A DNA stretch of 64,000 nt from positions 19,839 to 83,838 of the forward strand of contig LNET01000060.1 of NCBI GenBank assembly GCA_001464055.1. The letters are read 5' to 3'. The notes under the pieces were generated by a model. The model saw nothing but the letters and a program-made list of their open reading frames with translations, did no database searches and had not been told where the DNA came from. Position 1 is the stretch's first letter, and every line of letters starts with the position of its first letter. Of this stretch, positions 30,212-38,095 are shown piece by piece. Made by a program: the position numbers and the translations under genes. This stretch comes from Burkholderiales bacterium Ga0077543. GTDB taxonomy: Bacteria; Pseudomonadota; Gammaproteobacteria; Burkholderiales; Burkholderiaceae_C.

Positions 30212-32734
30212 TCAGTCGACAGGTCGAGGGAGTGCCGGAAGCTGGCTGGTGATTTCGGTCTGCACCGACACGAAACTCTCGAGCCGGCCCATGCTGTTGC
30301 GCACGGGTTCGATGTCGATCAGCACCCAGAACGGGCTGCCGTCCTTGCGGTAGTTGAGGATCTCGACACCCACGCAGCCTTCGCCGCTGGCCACCGCATG
30401 GTGCAGGCGCTGCACGGCCCGCGCGTCGGTGGCGGGGCCTTGCAGCAGGGCGCCGGGCTTGCGGCCGAGGATGTCGTCCAGCGTGAAGCCCGTGCTGCGG
30501 CAGAAGGCAGGGTTGGCGAAGGTCGTCAGCCCCTGGGCGTCGGTCATCAGCACCTGGTGCACCGCGGTGTGCCCGGCGACCAGCACCGGTTCCGACAGGG
30601 GCTCGCCCTGGCCCCGCGCAGCGTCGGCCCCCAGGTAATCGGCCATGGCCGCTGCTTCCAGCGGGCGGGCATACAGGTAACCCTGGGCGCGGGTGCAGCC
30701 CAGCTTGGCCAGGGCGCGGGCCTGGGTCTGGGTTTCCACGCCTTCGGCCACCACCTCCAGCGCCAGCGCATGGGCCACCTGCAGCGCGGCCTGAACCAGG
30801 GCGCGGTGGTAGGCGCTGGTCTCGACTTCGCGCACGAAGCTGCGGTCGATCTTGAGCTGCTGCACCGGCAGCGTCTGCAATGCGGCCAGGGAAGAATGGC
30901 CGGTGCCGAAGTCGTCCAGCGCCAGCTTGATGCCCAGCGCCCGCAAAGCGCCCAGCACTTCGCGCGCACCCTCGTCCTGCATCGCCAGGCTTTCGGTGAT
31001 CTCGAACTGCAGCGCCGAACAGGGCAGGCCGCATTCCTCGACGATGATGCGCACCCGGTCGGCCAGGGCCGGGTCGACGAGCTGAGCCCGGCTGAGGTTG
31101 ACCGACAGCCGCGCCGGCAAGGGCAGGCCGGCCCGGCCCCAGGCACGGAAGTGGCGGCAGGCCTGGCGCAGCATGCTTTCGCCCAGCACGGCGATGAGCC
31201 CTGCGTCCTCGGCCAGCGGCACGAATTCGGCGGGCGAGATTTCGCCGCGTTCCGGATGGCGCCAGCGGGCCAGGGCCTCCATGCCGACGATGCGGCCAGT
31301 GACGATGTCGACGATGGGCTGGAACACCGCCCGGATCGGCTGGCGCACCAGGGCTTCCCGCAGCTCGGCCTCGAGCGTCAGCGCCCGTGCCGCCCGGGCG
31401 TGCATGGCCGGCTCGAAGTGCACGAAGCGCCCGCGCCCCTGGCGCTTGGCCTCGTACATGGCGGTGTCGGCATCGCGCATCAGTTGCGCGGCCGTGCTGT
31501 GGCCGTCGCCAAGCACGATGCCGATGCTCATGCCCGGGTGAACGCGCAGCCGGCCCAGCGTGAAGGCCTGGCCCAGGCGGGCGAGCAGCCTTTCGGCCAG
31601 GGCCGCCACCGCCGCCCGGTCGCCCAGGCCGTCGATCAGCACCACGAATTCGTCGCCGCCCAGGCGTGCGGCCAGCGGCCCGGCCGGGGTCGAGGTGTCG
31701 AAGTCGCGCTGCGCCACCTGCACCAGCTGGTCGGCCGGGCGGAGCGTGCGCCGCAACCGGCGCGCCACCTCGCGCAACAGTTCGTCGCCGGCCTCGTGGC
31801 CCAGGCTGTCGTTGATCTGCTTGAAGCGGTCGACGTCCATGAACAGCAGCGCAAAGTGGCGCCCGCTGTCGATCAGGTTCTGCAGCTGCGCCATCAGGCC
31901 GCGCCGATTGGGCAGCCGGGTCAGTTCGTCGGTGGCGACCTGGGCGCGCAGTTCGTCCTGCAGGCGCTCGCGTTCACTCACGTCCACCAGCACGCCGTGC
32001 CACAGCCCCCCGGGTTCAGCTCCGCCTTCGTTCTGGGCCACCCATTCCAGGGTGCGCTTCGGGTCGCGGGCGGCGTGCACCGTGACCCGCCATGTGGCCT
32101 GCACCGGCGCCTGGCCGGGCGGAGCCGCCTGCATGGCACCCACGGACTCGGCCTCGGCCTTGGCCAGGCTGGCCAGGAATGCCTGCGCGTCGGCCGGCAC
32201 CAGGGCCGACAGCAGGGCATGCCCCGGCACCGTGACCTGGCCGGGCGTGACGCCTAGCAGGTCGAGCACACCCGAACTGGCATAGGCAAAATCCAGCTCG
32301 CCTTCTGCGCTGCGGCGACACTGCAGCACGGCCCCCGGAATGGCGTCCAGGCTGCGACGGGCGCTGCGCAGTTCCTCGTGCAGGCGCAGCCGCTCGCTTG
32401 CAGGCAACAGCAGCATGCTGACGCCCAGCCGGCCGGCATCGGCAGACACCCGCAGCGCGGCCGAGGTCGCCCAGGGGCCCTGCGGGCGTTCGAACACCAG
32501 CGTGGCGTCGTCGATGTGCTGGCGCACCAGCAGTGCCGGCCAAAGCGCACTGACCCACAGCAGGCGGCTGGCCGGCACCAGCAAGTCGGCCAGGCGACGC
32601 CCGGCCAGACTGCCGGCCGCGACCCCCAGGTGCTGGGCACATTCGCGGTTGATGCCCGTGACGCAGCCTTCGACGTCCAGCCACAAGCCGGCACAAGGCC
32701 AGGCCTCGATGTCGGGCAGGGCCGGTGAAGTCAT
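30212..32734 (-). CDS. PAS-PAS-GGDEF-EAL-PAS c-di-GMP turnover protein
   Basis: An 840-residue soluble signalling protein. Two PAS-like regions (about 10-110 and 130-255) precede a GGDEF domain with intact RLGGDEFVVL (359-363), an EAL domain with GMEALARW (486-488), NLSRAQ, DDFGTGHSS (607-612) and EGVET, then a C-terminal PAS domain (about 725-830). The last domain looks like a LOV domain (ILNYRKDGSPFW) but reads GRKPGALLQG where photoactive LOV domains have Asn-Cys-Arg, so it lacks the flavin-binding Cys. Both synthase and phosphodiesterase sites look usable. The RsbQ-like gene lies 22 bases upstream on the same strand. Confidence 0.93.
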   Translation of the reverse strand: MTSPALPDIEAWPCAGLWLDVEGCVTGINRECAQHLGVAAGSLAGRRLADLLVPASRLLWVSALWPALLVRQHIDDATLVFERPQGPWATSAALRVSADAGRLGVSMLLLPASERLRLHEELRSARRSLDAIPGAVLQCRRSAEGELDFAYASSGVLDLLGVTPGQVTVPGHALLSALVPADAQAFLASLAKAEAESVGAMQAAPPGQAPVQATWRVTVHAARDPKRTLEWVAQNEGGAEPGGLWHGVLVDVSERERLQDELRAQVATDELTRLPNRRGLMAQLQNLIDSGRHFALLFMDVDRFKQINDSLGHEAGDELLREVARRLRRTLRPADQLVQVAQRDFDTSTPAGPLAARLGGDEFVVLIDGLGDRAAVAALAERLLARLGQAFTLGRLRVHPGMSIGIVLGDGHSTAAQLMRDADTAMYEAKRQGRGRFVHFEPAMHARAARALTLEAELREALVRQPIRAVFQPIVDIVTGRIVGMEALARWRHPERGEISPAEFVPLAEDAGLIAVLGESMLRQACRHFRAWGRAGLPLPARLSVNLSRAQLVDPALADRVRIIVEECGLPCSALQFEITESLAMQDEGAREVLGALRALGIKLALDDFGTGHSSLAALQTLPVQQLKIDRSFVREVETSAYHRALVQAALQVAHALALEVVAEGVETQTQARALAKLGCTRAQGYLYARPLEAAAMADYLGADAARGQGEPLSEPVLVAGHTAVHQVLMTDAQGLTTFANPAFCRSTGFTLDDILGRKPGALLQGPATDARAVQRLHHAVASGEGCVGVEILNYRKDGSPFWVLIDIEPVRNSMGRLESFVSVQTEITSQLPALPRPVD

Positions 32735-32756
32735 CAGGCTGCCGGCCGGCTGCGCG

Positions 32757-33611
32757 TCATGGCCTTGCCGCTGCGTCGCAGCTCGAGTCCGGCAAGGCCA
32801 GTTCCGCCAGCAGCACGCGCGCCAGCTCGGCAGGGTGGCTGAGCTGCGGGCAATGACCGCTGGCTTCCAGCCAGGCCAGCCGGCCCTGGGGAAGATGGGC
32901 CGCGGTGTAGCGCCCCACCTCGGGCGGTGCAATGGCGTCTTCACGGCAGTGCAGCACCAGGCTGGGCAGGTCCACCTGGGGCAGGACGGGTCGGAGGTCC
33001 GACAGGAAGGTGGCACGGGCCCAGCGCAATGCGATCGTCGGGTCCATGGCGCAGAAGGCCCCGGCGAGTTCGGCCGACAGCGCGGGCCGGTCGGCATTGC
33101 CCATGATCATGGGCGCGACCGCATGCGACCAGCCGGCGTGGTTGTCGGACAGCGACTGCAGCAGCCCGGTCAGTTGTTCGGGTTCGAAGCCGCCGTGGTA
33201 GCGGGGCCCGTCGTTCCGGTAGCAGGGCGAGGGGCAGAGCATCACCAGTTCGGCGAAGGCCGAAGGGGCGCTGCGTGCGGCCAGGGCGCCGATCATGGCG
33301 CTGACGGAGTGGCCCACGAAGACCAGCCCGGGGCGGTCCAGGGCAGCCACCAGGTCGACGACGGTGTCGGCATAGCCTTGCAGGCTGGCATGGCGCACGG
33401 GGTCGTAGGCGGCCGGGCCGCCGGCGCCGGTGCCGGGAAAGTCGAAGCTGATGCAGTGGTGGTCTTGCAGCAGCGGCAACAGCAGGCGCCACATGCTCTG
33501 GTCGCAGCCGTAGCCATGGGCCAGCAGCAAGCTGCGTGGCGCTGGCGCGCCGGCGCGTGCCGGGCGCTCGTTGACGTGCAACTGGCGTTTCAAGATTTCC
33601 AGGGAGCCCAT
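32757..33611 (-). CDS. RsbQ/KAI2-type alpha/beta hydrolase
   Basis: A 284-residue hydrolase with the RsbQ signature LLAHGYGCDQSMWR. The triad is Ser102 (VGHSVSAM), Asp225 (HCREDAIAP) and His253 (ASGHCPQLS), each exactly six residues beyond its counterpart in Bacillus RsbQ as I recall it (96, 219, 247). In Bacillus, RsbQ supplies a small-molecule signal to the PAS domain of RsbP. Here the downstream partner is a PAS-GGDEF-EAL-PAS protein, the same hydrolase/PAS pairing with another output. Substrate unknown. Confidence 0.88.
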   Translation of the reverse strand: MGSLEILKRQLHVNERPARAGAPAPRSLLLAHGYGCDQSMWRLLLPLLQDHHCISFDFPGTGAGGPAAYDPVRHASLQGYADTVVDLVAALDRPGLVFVGHSVSAMIGALAARSAPSAFAELVMLCPSPCYRNDGPRYHGGFEPEQLTGLLQSLSDNHAGWSHAVAPMIMGNADRPALSAELAGAFCAMDPTIALRWARATFLSDLRPVLPQVDLPSLVLHCREDAIAPPEVGRYTAAHLPQGRLAWLEASGHCPQLSHPAELARVLLAELALPDSSCDAAARP

Positions 33612-33732
33612 GGCGGGTCTTCGACAGGATGACCCCGACCTTGAGCCCAAAACCCCTGACTTGTCAAGGGATGAGCTCGGAATAGACGCCCTTCCGACAC
33701 TTTGCGCAGCAGCTGCGCCGGGGTTGAGGCCC

Positions 33733-34161
33733 TCAGCGGCCCAGGGCCTGCTGGATCGCCTGCCGCAGTTCATCCGCGGTCTGTGGCGCGTGCAGCACCG
33801 CCAGGCGCCGGCCGCCGGCATCGAACAGCACCACCGTGCCGTCGCCGGCCTGATGTTGCCGGGCGAAGGCCCGCCCCTCGGGCAGGCCCATCGAGGCCAC
33901 CAGGAAGTGCACCGAGGAGGCGAAATCGGGGCGCACGCCGTTCAGCACCTTCATCATTTCGGCGCCGCCCATGAAGTTGCCGTCCATGGTGAGCACCAGC
34001 GCCGCCTGCCCCTGGCCGATGGGTGACAGGTCGGTGGGGTAGGCGCCCTTGGGCAGACGGCTCCAGATGAAGATGCCGGACCCGGCAGCGATGGCGCCGA
34101 TGAAGAGACGCCTTCGCCAGGGCGATCTGGGGCGGACGCTGGCTGCAGGCTGCTGATTCAT
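33733..34161 (-). CDS. Membrane-anchored thioredoxin-like protein of unknown function
   Basis: A 142-residue protein with one N-terminal membrane segment (LFIGAIAAGSGIFIW, about residues 19-33) and a domain that reads like a thioredoxin fold: GQAALVLTMDG, then VHFLVASMGLPEGRAFARQH, GDGTVVLFDAGGRRLAVLHA and a final helix. No Cys-x-x-Cys pair is present, so it is not a redox thioredoxin. I do not recognise a named family. It is encoded alone between the RsbQ-type gene and the flagellar-like gene. Confidence 0.65.
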   Translation of the reverse strand: MNQQPAASVRPRSPWRRRLFIGAIAAGSGIFIWSRLPKGAYPTDLSPIGQGQAALVLTMDGNFMGGAEMMKVLNGVRPDFASSVHFLVASMGLPEGRAFARQHQAGDGTVVLFDAGGRRLAVLHAPQTADELRQAIQQALGR

Positions 34162-34403
34162 CGGGACGGGAGGATAGTGGCGCGGCGGCTGCCCCGCCTG
34201 GCATGAGGGCTTCGGCCCAGGGAAGCCTCGAGACCCCGCTCGCCAGCACAGCCGCTTGAAGCGGAACCTTCCAAAAACAGCCAGTCCCCCATCCAGACCG
34301 GCTTTCGTGAACGACTCGGCGGTTTGGCCCGAAGTTGCGCGCCAGGCGTGCCGCAGGCGCCAGGCGGATGCGGACAATCCTGTATCTCGGCCCGAAACGC
34401 CCC

Positions 34404-34703
34404 ATGACGTCCATTCCCGCGATCAGCCTGAGCGGCATGAATGCCGCGCAAAGCGCCACGGGCGCCGCCGCGCACAACATCGCCAACCTGTCGACGCCGG
34501 GCTTTCGCCGCGAGCAGGTGCTGCAAGCTGCCGCACCGGGAGGTGGGGTCACGAGTTCCCCCAGCCTGGCAGCGCAGCAAGGCAACGCCCTGGAGGCGGA
34601 CATGGTGGGCCAGTTGGCCGCAAAGCACCAGTTCCTGGCCAACCTGGCCGTGTTCAAGACCGGCGACCAGATGATGGGGTCGCTGCTCGACGCGACCGGC
34701 TGA
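34404..34703 (+). CDS. Orphan flagellar basal-body rod-like protein
   Basis: A 99-residue protein beginning MTSIPAISLSGMNAAQSATG, then AAHNIANLSTPGFRREQV, the N-terminal signature of flagellar rod and hook proteins (ANxxTPGF). The C-terminal helix (LEADMVGQLAAKHQFLANLA then VFKTGDQMMGSLLD) matches the matching rod/hook C-terminus. The central domain of FlgB/FlgC is absent. No other flagellar genes lie in the window. Such short orphans occur in Burkholderiales; function unknown. Confidence 0.72.
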   Translation: MTSIPAISLSGMNAAQSATGAAAHNIANLSTPGFRREQVLQAAAPGGGVTSSPSLAAQQGNALEADMVGQLAAKHQFLANLAVFKTGDQMMGSLLDATG

Positions 34704-34920
34704 AGGCCGGGCCCGCGGGTGCGACGGTTTGCTCGGCGTCAAGCTCAGCACAAGCGCGGGGGCTGGGCGTCAGGCCAAGGTGCCGCGCTGGCTCTTGCAG
34801 GCGGCCAATGCCACCTGCCTGGGCTTGGGTTGCTGCCCTGGTCAACGGCGAGAAAGTTTGCGCCCAGCAACTCAGCCGACAAAGCCAGCCGCGGAGCCGG
34901 AGCTTGATGCGCTAGTCTCT

Positions 34921-34941
34921 CCCCACCAAGGGTTTGTGGGG
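34921..34941 (+). other. Hairpin in the leader of the winged-helix gene
   Basis: CCCCAC and GTGGGG form a perfect 6-base stem around a 9-base loop, 20 bases before the next start codon. There is no T-run, so it could end upstream transcription only weakly, or shape the leader of the following mRNA. Confidence 0.3.
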
Positions 34942-34961
34942 TCCACGGACGGAGCAACAGA

Positions 34962-35612
34962 ATGAAAAGGCAAATTGCGCAGGATGTAGTGACCAAGGTG
35001 AGGAGGTTCTTCGCCAAACATGGCCCGAAAAGCAGCAACAAACTGTATGTGCCGGCATCAGGGCATACGGACCCGCTGTCGTCGTCGGAAGTCAACGCCC
35101 TTCTCAAGAACCTGCACCAGCGAGGTGAGCTCGCGAAACGCCACAACCGGCGATATCGCAAAGCTGACCGGTCTGAAAGCATGAGCCTGATTGAAGCGGC
35201 CAGTCCCTACGAAGCGGGGGCCTTGATCCACCGGGCCCAGAAAGTCGCTGGTAACTGCGGATCGATGGCCGATCTGGCGTCATTCCTGGTCTGCATGGAC
35301 CACGGCATCGGCCGAGGCCATGTTTTCGTCGGTCATGTCGAAAAGCCGGGCGACCACGCGTTCTGCTACGTCGGCGCTCGACCTTCATTGGATACCTTGG
35401 CCGACGTCGGGTCGGATACGGGATTCATCATCGACCCTTGGATGAACATCGGCTGCGCCGCCTCCGAATACGCGATCAGGGCGCATTTGAAACTCGATGA
35501 ATGGACTGCGCAGAACAAGCGGGTGTTGTGGCAGAAGAACTGGTTCGTTGCCGGGGGTGGCGATTACGAAATCTCGTTGATGACTTCGCAGGTGACTTTT
35601 CAGCCGGCGTGA
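34962..35612 (+). CDS. Unknown protein: winged-helix-like N-terminus plus possible Cys-His-Asp protease domain
   Basis: A 216-residue protein not recognised as a named family. Residues 1-70 look like a winged-helix DNA-binding domain (KVRRFFAKHG, SSSEVNALLKNLHQRGEL, then a basic wing RHNRRYRK). Residues 85-216 contain a spaced trio suggestive of a papain-like triad: Cys99 in AGNCGSMADLA, His132 in GDHAFCYVG, Asp158 in GFIIDPWMN. GGAG lies 7 bases before the ATG. The DNA here is visibly richer in A and T than its surroundings, suggesting recent arrival. Reaction and target unknown; the triad is inferred from spacing only. Confidence 0.6.
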   Translation: MKRQIAQDVVTKVRRFFAKHGPKSSNKLYVPASGHTDPLSSSEVNALLKNLHQRGELAKRHNRRYRKADRSESMSLIEAASPYEAGALIHRAQKVAGNCGSMADLASFLVCMDHGIGRGHVFVGHVEKPGDHAFCYVGARPSLDTLADVGSDTGFIIDPWMNIGCAASEYAIRAHLKLDEWTAQNKRVLWQKNWFVAGGGDYEISLMTSQVTFQPA

Positions 35613-35792
35613 ACTGCGTTGATCGCGTTCTTCCAGTCCGCGTGCGCACCGGTCATTGAGCTCGATGCCTTTGGCGTCCGTAAGTTTCGACTGCGGGCGG
35701 GGAAGCTCGGTTCGACGGTGCTGTCGTTCGAAGACAAAGGGGACTCAACCTGTGCCGACATCACCATCTCGTGGTTGCTTGACCGCGTTAGC

Positions 35793-35820
35793 AGTTGACA
35801 TAATATACATCGTACTCAAT
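35793..35820 (-). other. dif-like XerC/XerD recombination site
   Basis: Read on the minus strand the 28 bases divide into ATTGAGTACGA, a 6-base centre TGTATA, and TTATGTCAACT. The second arm matches the XerD-binding arm consensus of dif (TTATGTTAAAT) at 9 of 11 bases and the centre equals that of E. coli dif. The XerC arm is poor (about 5 of 11). This fits either a diverged chromosomal dif or the attachment site of an element that uses the host Xer recombinases. No second copy was seen. Confidence 0.45.
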
Positions 35821-35864
35821 TATTGAAGAGGCTGAATGGCGCCCTCCGGCGCCAGTGTCCCAGC

Positions 35865-36056
35865 TCAGTCGACCTGTTCGTCGGCGCCCGCCGGCCAGGG
35901 GCTGCCGTCGGGCCGTGTCGGACTGACTCGGTCCAGCGGGCGGCACTCGTGCCTGTTCAGTTGCTTCAGGCGTTCCGATGCCTCCACGGCTGCAACCACC
36001 ACTTCGGGGTTCAGCATCAGCATGAACGGATTCCGGACTTGGGCTTCCACAGACAT
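35865..36056 (-). CDS. Small conserved hypothetical protein
   Basis: A 63-residue protein starting MSVEAQVRNPFMLMLNPEVV, with the helix AAVEASERLKQLNRHECRPLD. The VRNPFMLMLNPE and CRPLD blocks recall small uncharacterised proteins seen in other Burkholderiales. A GGGAG ribosome site lies 7 bases before the ATG. The opposite-strand frame over the same bases has no such features. Function unknown. Confidence 0.6.
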   Translation of the reverse strand: MSVEAQVRNPFMLMLNPEVVVAAVEASERLKQLNRHECRPLDRVSPTRPDGSPWPAGADEQVD

Positions 36057-36172
36057 CTCGACGCTCCCGTCGCTGCAATGACAGCGCTATCGGCAACTCT
36101 AGGCAAGGCTTGATGCTGGCCACAGTGGGCGCTGCGACATGCCTGCTGTCGGATGAATTCCTACACGATCAG

Positions 36173-36808
36173 TTACCTGGCAGCCTGTTCCAGCCGTGCA
36201 GCCAGCTTCTCGCGTCCGCCAGTACGCGCAAAGTCCACAGCCGTCAGGCCCTGGTCATTGCGCAGTCGGGCATCGGCTCCTCTGGTCAGCAGCAGCTGGG
36301 CTCCTTCTTCGTTGCCATAGCGCGAAGCCATCATCAAGGGCGTGGTGCCGTTGGGCGAGCGCGCATCGACGGCCGCCCCCTTGTCCAGCAGCAGCGTCAG
36401 CAGCTGCGGCTGCGGGCCGCTGGCGGCGTAATGCAAAGGGGTCCATCCCTCACGGTTGACCTGCGCGCCATGGGCCAGCAGCTTCTGCGCCCAGTCCACC
36501 TGGCCGGCCAGCGCCGCCATCATCAGCGCCGTTTCGTTGGCAGGCGTGGTGGCGTCGACCTTCAGGTCCGGGTGCGCCAGCAGCGCTGCCATGACTTTCG
36601 GGGACTCGTCCCGCACCGCCTGCACCAGGGCTGGCAGGCCCCGTGTGTTGGGTGAATTGGGGTCGAAGCCGCGCGCCAGCAGTTGGTTGACCGTACGCGC
36701 ATCGTCGATGTTCACGGCCCTGAAGAAGTCAACATAAGCGTCAGCACGGACTGAAGAAAATCCAGTGGCGACAACAAGATAAAAAACTATCTTAAGAAAT
36801 GACTTCAT
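36173..36808 (-). CDS. Secreted ankyrin-repeat protein
   Basis: A 211-residue protein with an N-terminal signal peptide (IVFYLVVATGFSSVRA) and four to five ankyrin repeats, e.g. TALMMAALAGQVDWAQKLLA, WTPLHYAASGPQPQLLTLLL and TTPLMMASRYGNEEGAQLLL. Ankyrin repeats mediate protein contacts; in bacteria such periplasmic proteins are often linked to stress protection. Its start lies 17 bases inside the end of tatD in another frame, so it depends on tatD translation. Confidence 0.88.
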   Translation of the reverse strand: MKSFLKIVFYLVVATGFSSVRADAYVDFFRAVNIDDARTVNQLLARGFDPNSPNTRGLPALVQAVRDESPKVMAALLAHPDLKVDATTPANETALMMAALAGQVDWAQKLLAHGAQVNREGWTPLHYAASGPQPQLLTLLLDKGAAVDARSPNGTTPLMMASRYGNEEGAQLLLTRGADARLRNDQGLTAVDFARTGGREKLAARLEQAAR

Positions 36809-37604
36809 CTTCGTTGGTGGCGTGGAGCGCTGCAATGGCAAACAGCTGCTCGAAGTTGCGGGTGGTGGCGCGGGCCACTTCGGCCACGTCCAGGCCTTTG
36901 AGTTCGGCCAGCTGCGCCGCCACATGCGGCACGTAGGCCGGGCTGTTGGTCTTGCCGCGGTAGGGCACCGGTGCCAGGTAGGGGCTGTCGGTCTCGATCA
37001 GGCAGCGGTCCAGCGGAACCTGGCGGGCCACGTCGCGCAGGGCCTGGGCGTTGCGGAAGGTCAGGATGCCCGAAAACGAGATGTGGAAACCCAGGGCCAG
37101 GGCGGCGCTGGCGACTTCCTGGGTTTCGGTGAAGCAGTGGAACACGCCGCGCACTGCGCCCTGGCCTTCTTCGGCCAGGATGGCCAGGGTGTCGACGCTG
37201 GCGTCACGGGTGTGCACGACCAGCGGCAGGCCGGTGGCACGCGCAGCGCGGATGTGCACGCGAAAACGTTCGCGCTGCCAGGCCATGTCGGCCACGCTGC
37301 GGCCGTTCAGGCGGTAGTAGTCCAGCCCGGTTTCGCCGATGGCCACCACGCGCGGGCGCGCCGCACGCTGCACCAGGTCGTCGACCGTGGGTTCCTGCAC
37401 GCCTTCGTTGTCGGGGTGCACGCCCACGGTGGCCCAGAAGTTGTCGAAGCCTGTGGCCAGCGCGTGCACCTCGTCGAACTCTTCCAGCGTGGTGCAGATG
37501 CACAGCGCGCGGTCGACGCCGGCAGCCGACATGTCGCGGCGGATGTCGGGCAGCCGGGCCTGCAGTTCGGGAAAGCTCAGGTGGCAGTGCGAGTCGACGA
37601 ACAT
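36792..37604 (-). CDS. tatD: TatD-family metal-dependent DNase/hydrolase
   Basis: A 270-residue TatD barrel with all metal motifs: FVDSHCHLSF (His-x-His), AIGETGLDYY (Glu), VVHTRDAS (His), FHCFTET (His) and IETDSPYLAP (Asp). TatD proteins have 3'-5' exonuclease activity on DNA and may act in repair or quality control. It follows pilZ by 17 bases and its end overlaps the ankyrin gene, so it lies inside the mltG-tmk-holB-pilZ-tatD block common in Burkholderiales. Confidence 0.95.
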   Translation of the reverse strand: MFVDSHCHLSFPELQARLPDIRRDMSAAGVDRALCICTTLEEFDEVHALATGFDNFWATVGVHPDNEGVQEPTVDDLVQRAARPRVVAIGETGLDYYRLNGRSVADMAWQRERFRVHIRAARATGLPLVVHTRDASVDTLAILAEEGQGAVRGVFHCFTETQEVASAALALGFHISFSGILTFRNAQALRDVARQVPLDRCLIETDSPYLAPVPYRGKTNSPAYVPHVAAQLAELKGLDVAEVARATTRNFEQLFAIAALHATNEDEVIS

Positions 37605-37621
37605 CGGGGCCGCAGCGTCGG

Positions 37622-38095
37622 CTAGAGCGTCTGCGTGGGCTTGGCCGACGACACGCTGGTGCCGAGGATTTCCTCGATCTTGATCTTCAGCTGCCGGGTC
37701 TTGTCGTCGTTCGGGAAACGTACGCCCACGCCCTGCGTGCGGCCGCCGGAGGCGTTGGCGGGGGTCAGCCAGGCCACCTTGCCGGCCACCGGAAAGCGCT
37801 GCGGGTCGTCGGGCAACGACATCAGCAGATAGATATCGTCGCCCAGGCGGTAGTCGCGCGTGGTGGGCACGAACAGGCCGCCATCGGTCAGAAGCGGCAT
37901 GTAGGCGGCATACAAGGCGCCTTTTTCGCGAAACACCAGCTGGATGACGCTGGGGCGGGCGCCGCTGGCCGCCGCGGCGCCGGGGTTGCCGGCACCGGCC
38001 GCACCCTGTGCCGGGCCGGCCGCGGGCGACGCCGCGCCCACCGGCAGGATCGACGGACCCGGGTTGGCTGGTTTGGTGGGCGCACGCTCGTTCAT
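37622..38095 (-). CDS. pilZ: Type IV pilus assembly protein PilZ
   Basis: A 157-residue protein: a proline/alanine-rich tail of about 50 residues, then a PilZ core (SVIQLVFREKGALYAAYMP, GGLFVPTTRDYRLGDDIYLL, VAGKVAWLTP, QGVGVRF). This matches PilZ proper, which works in type IV pilus assembly and lacks the RxxxR c-di-GMP motif; I see no RxxxR here. It is encoded between holB and tatD, the standard position, and its ATG overlaps the holB stop by four bases. Confidence 0.9.
   Translation of the reverse strand: MNERAPTKPANPGPSILPVGAASPAAGPAQGAAGAGNPGAAAASGARPSVIQLVFREKGALYAAYMPLLTDGGLFVPTTRDYRLGDDIYLLMSLPDDPQRFPVAGKVAWLTPANASGGRTQGVGVRFPNDDKTRQLKIKIEEILGTSVSSAKPTQTL

Noticed and set aside
30212..30560. 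C-terminal PAS domain as a blue-light LOV receptor
   Set aside because: The motif reads GRKPG instead of GRNCR, so the flavin-adduct cysteine is absent.
35823..36113. Plus-strand 96-codon frame in the accessory stretch
   Set aside because: The minus-strand 63-residue frame in the same place has a good ribosome site and family-like blocks; the plus frame has neither.
37622..38095. PilZ as a c-di-GMP receptor
   Set aside because: No RxxxR motif is visible; the sequence and position match pilus-type PilZ, which does not bind c-di-GMP.
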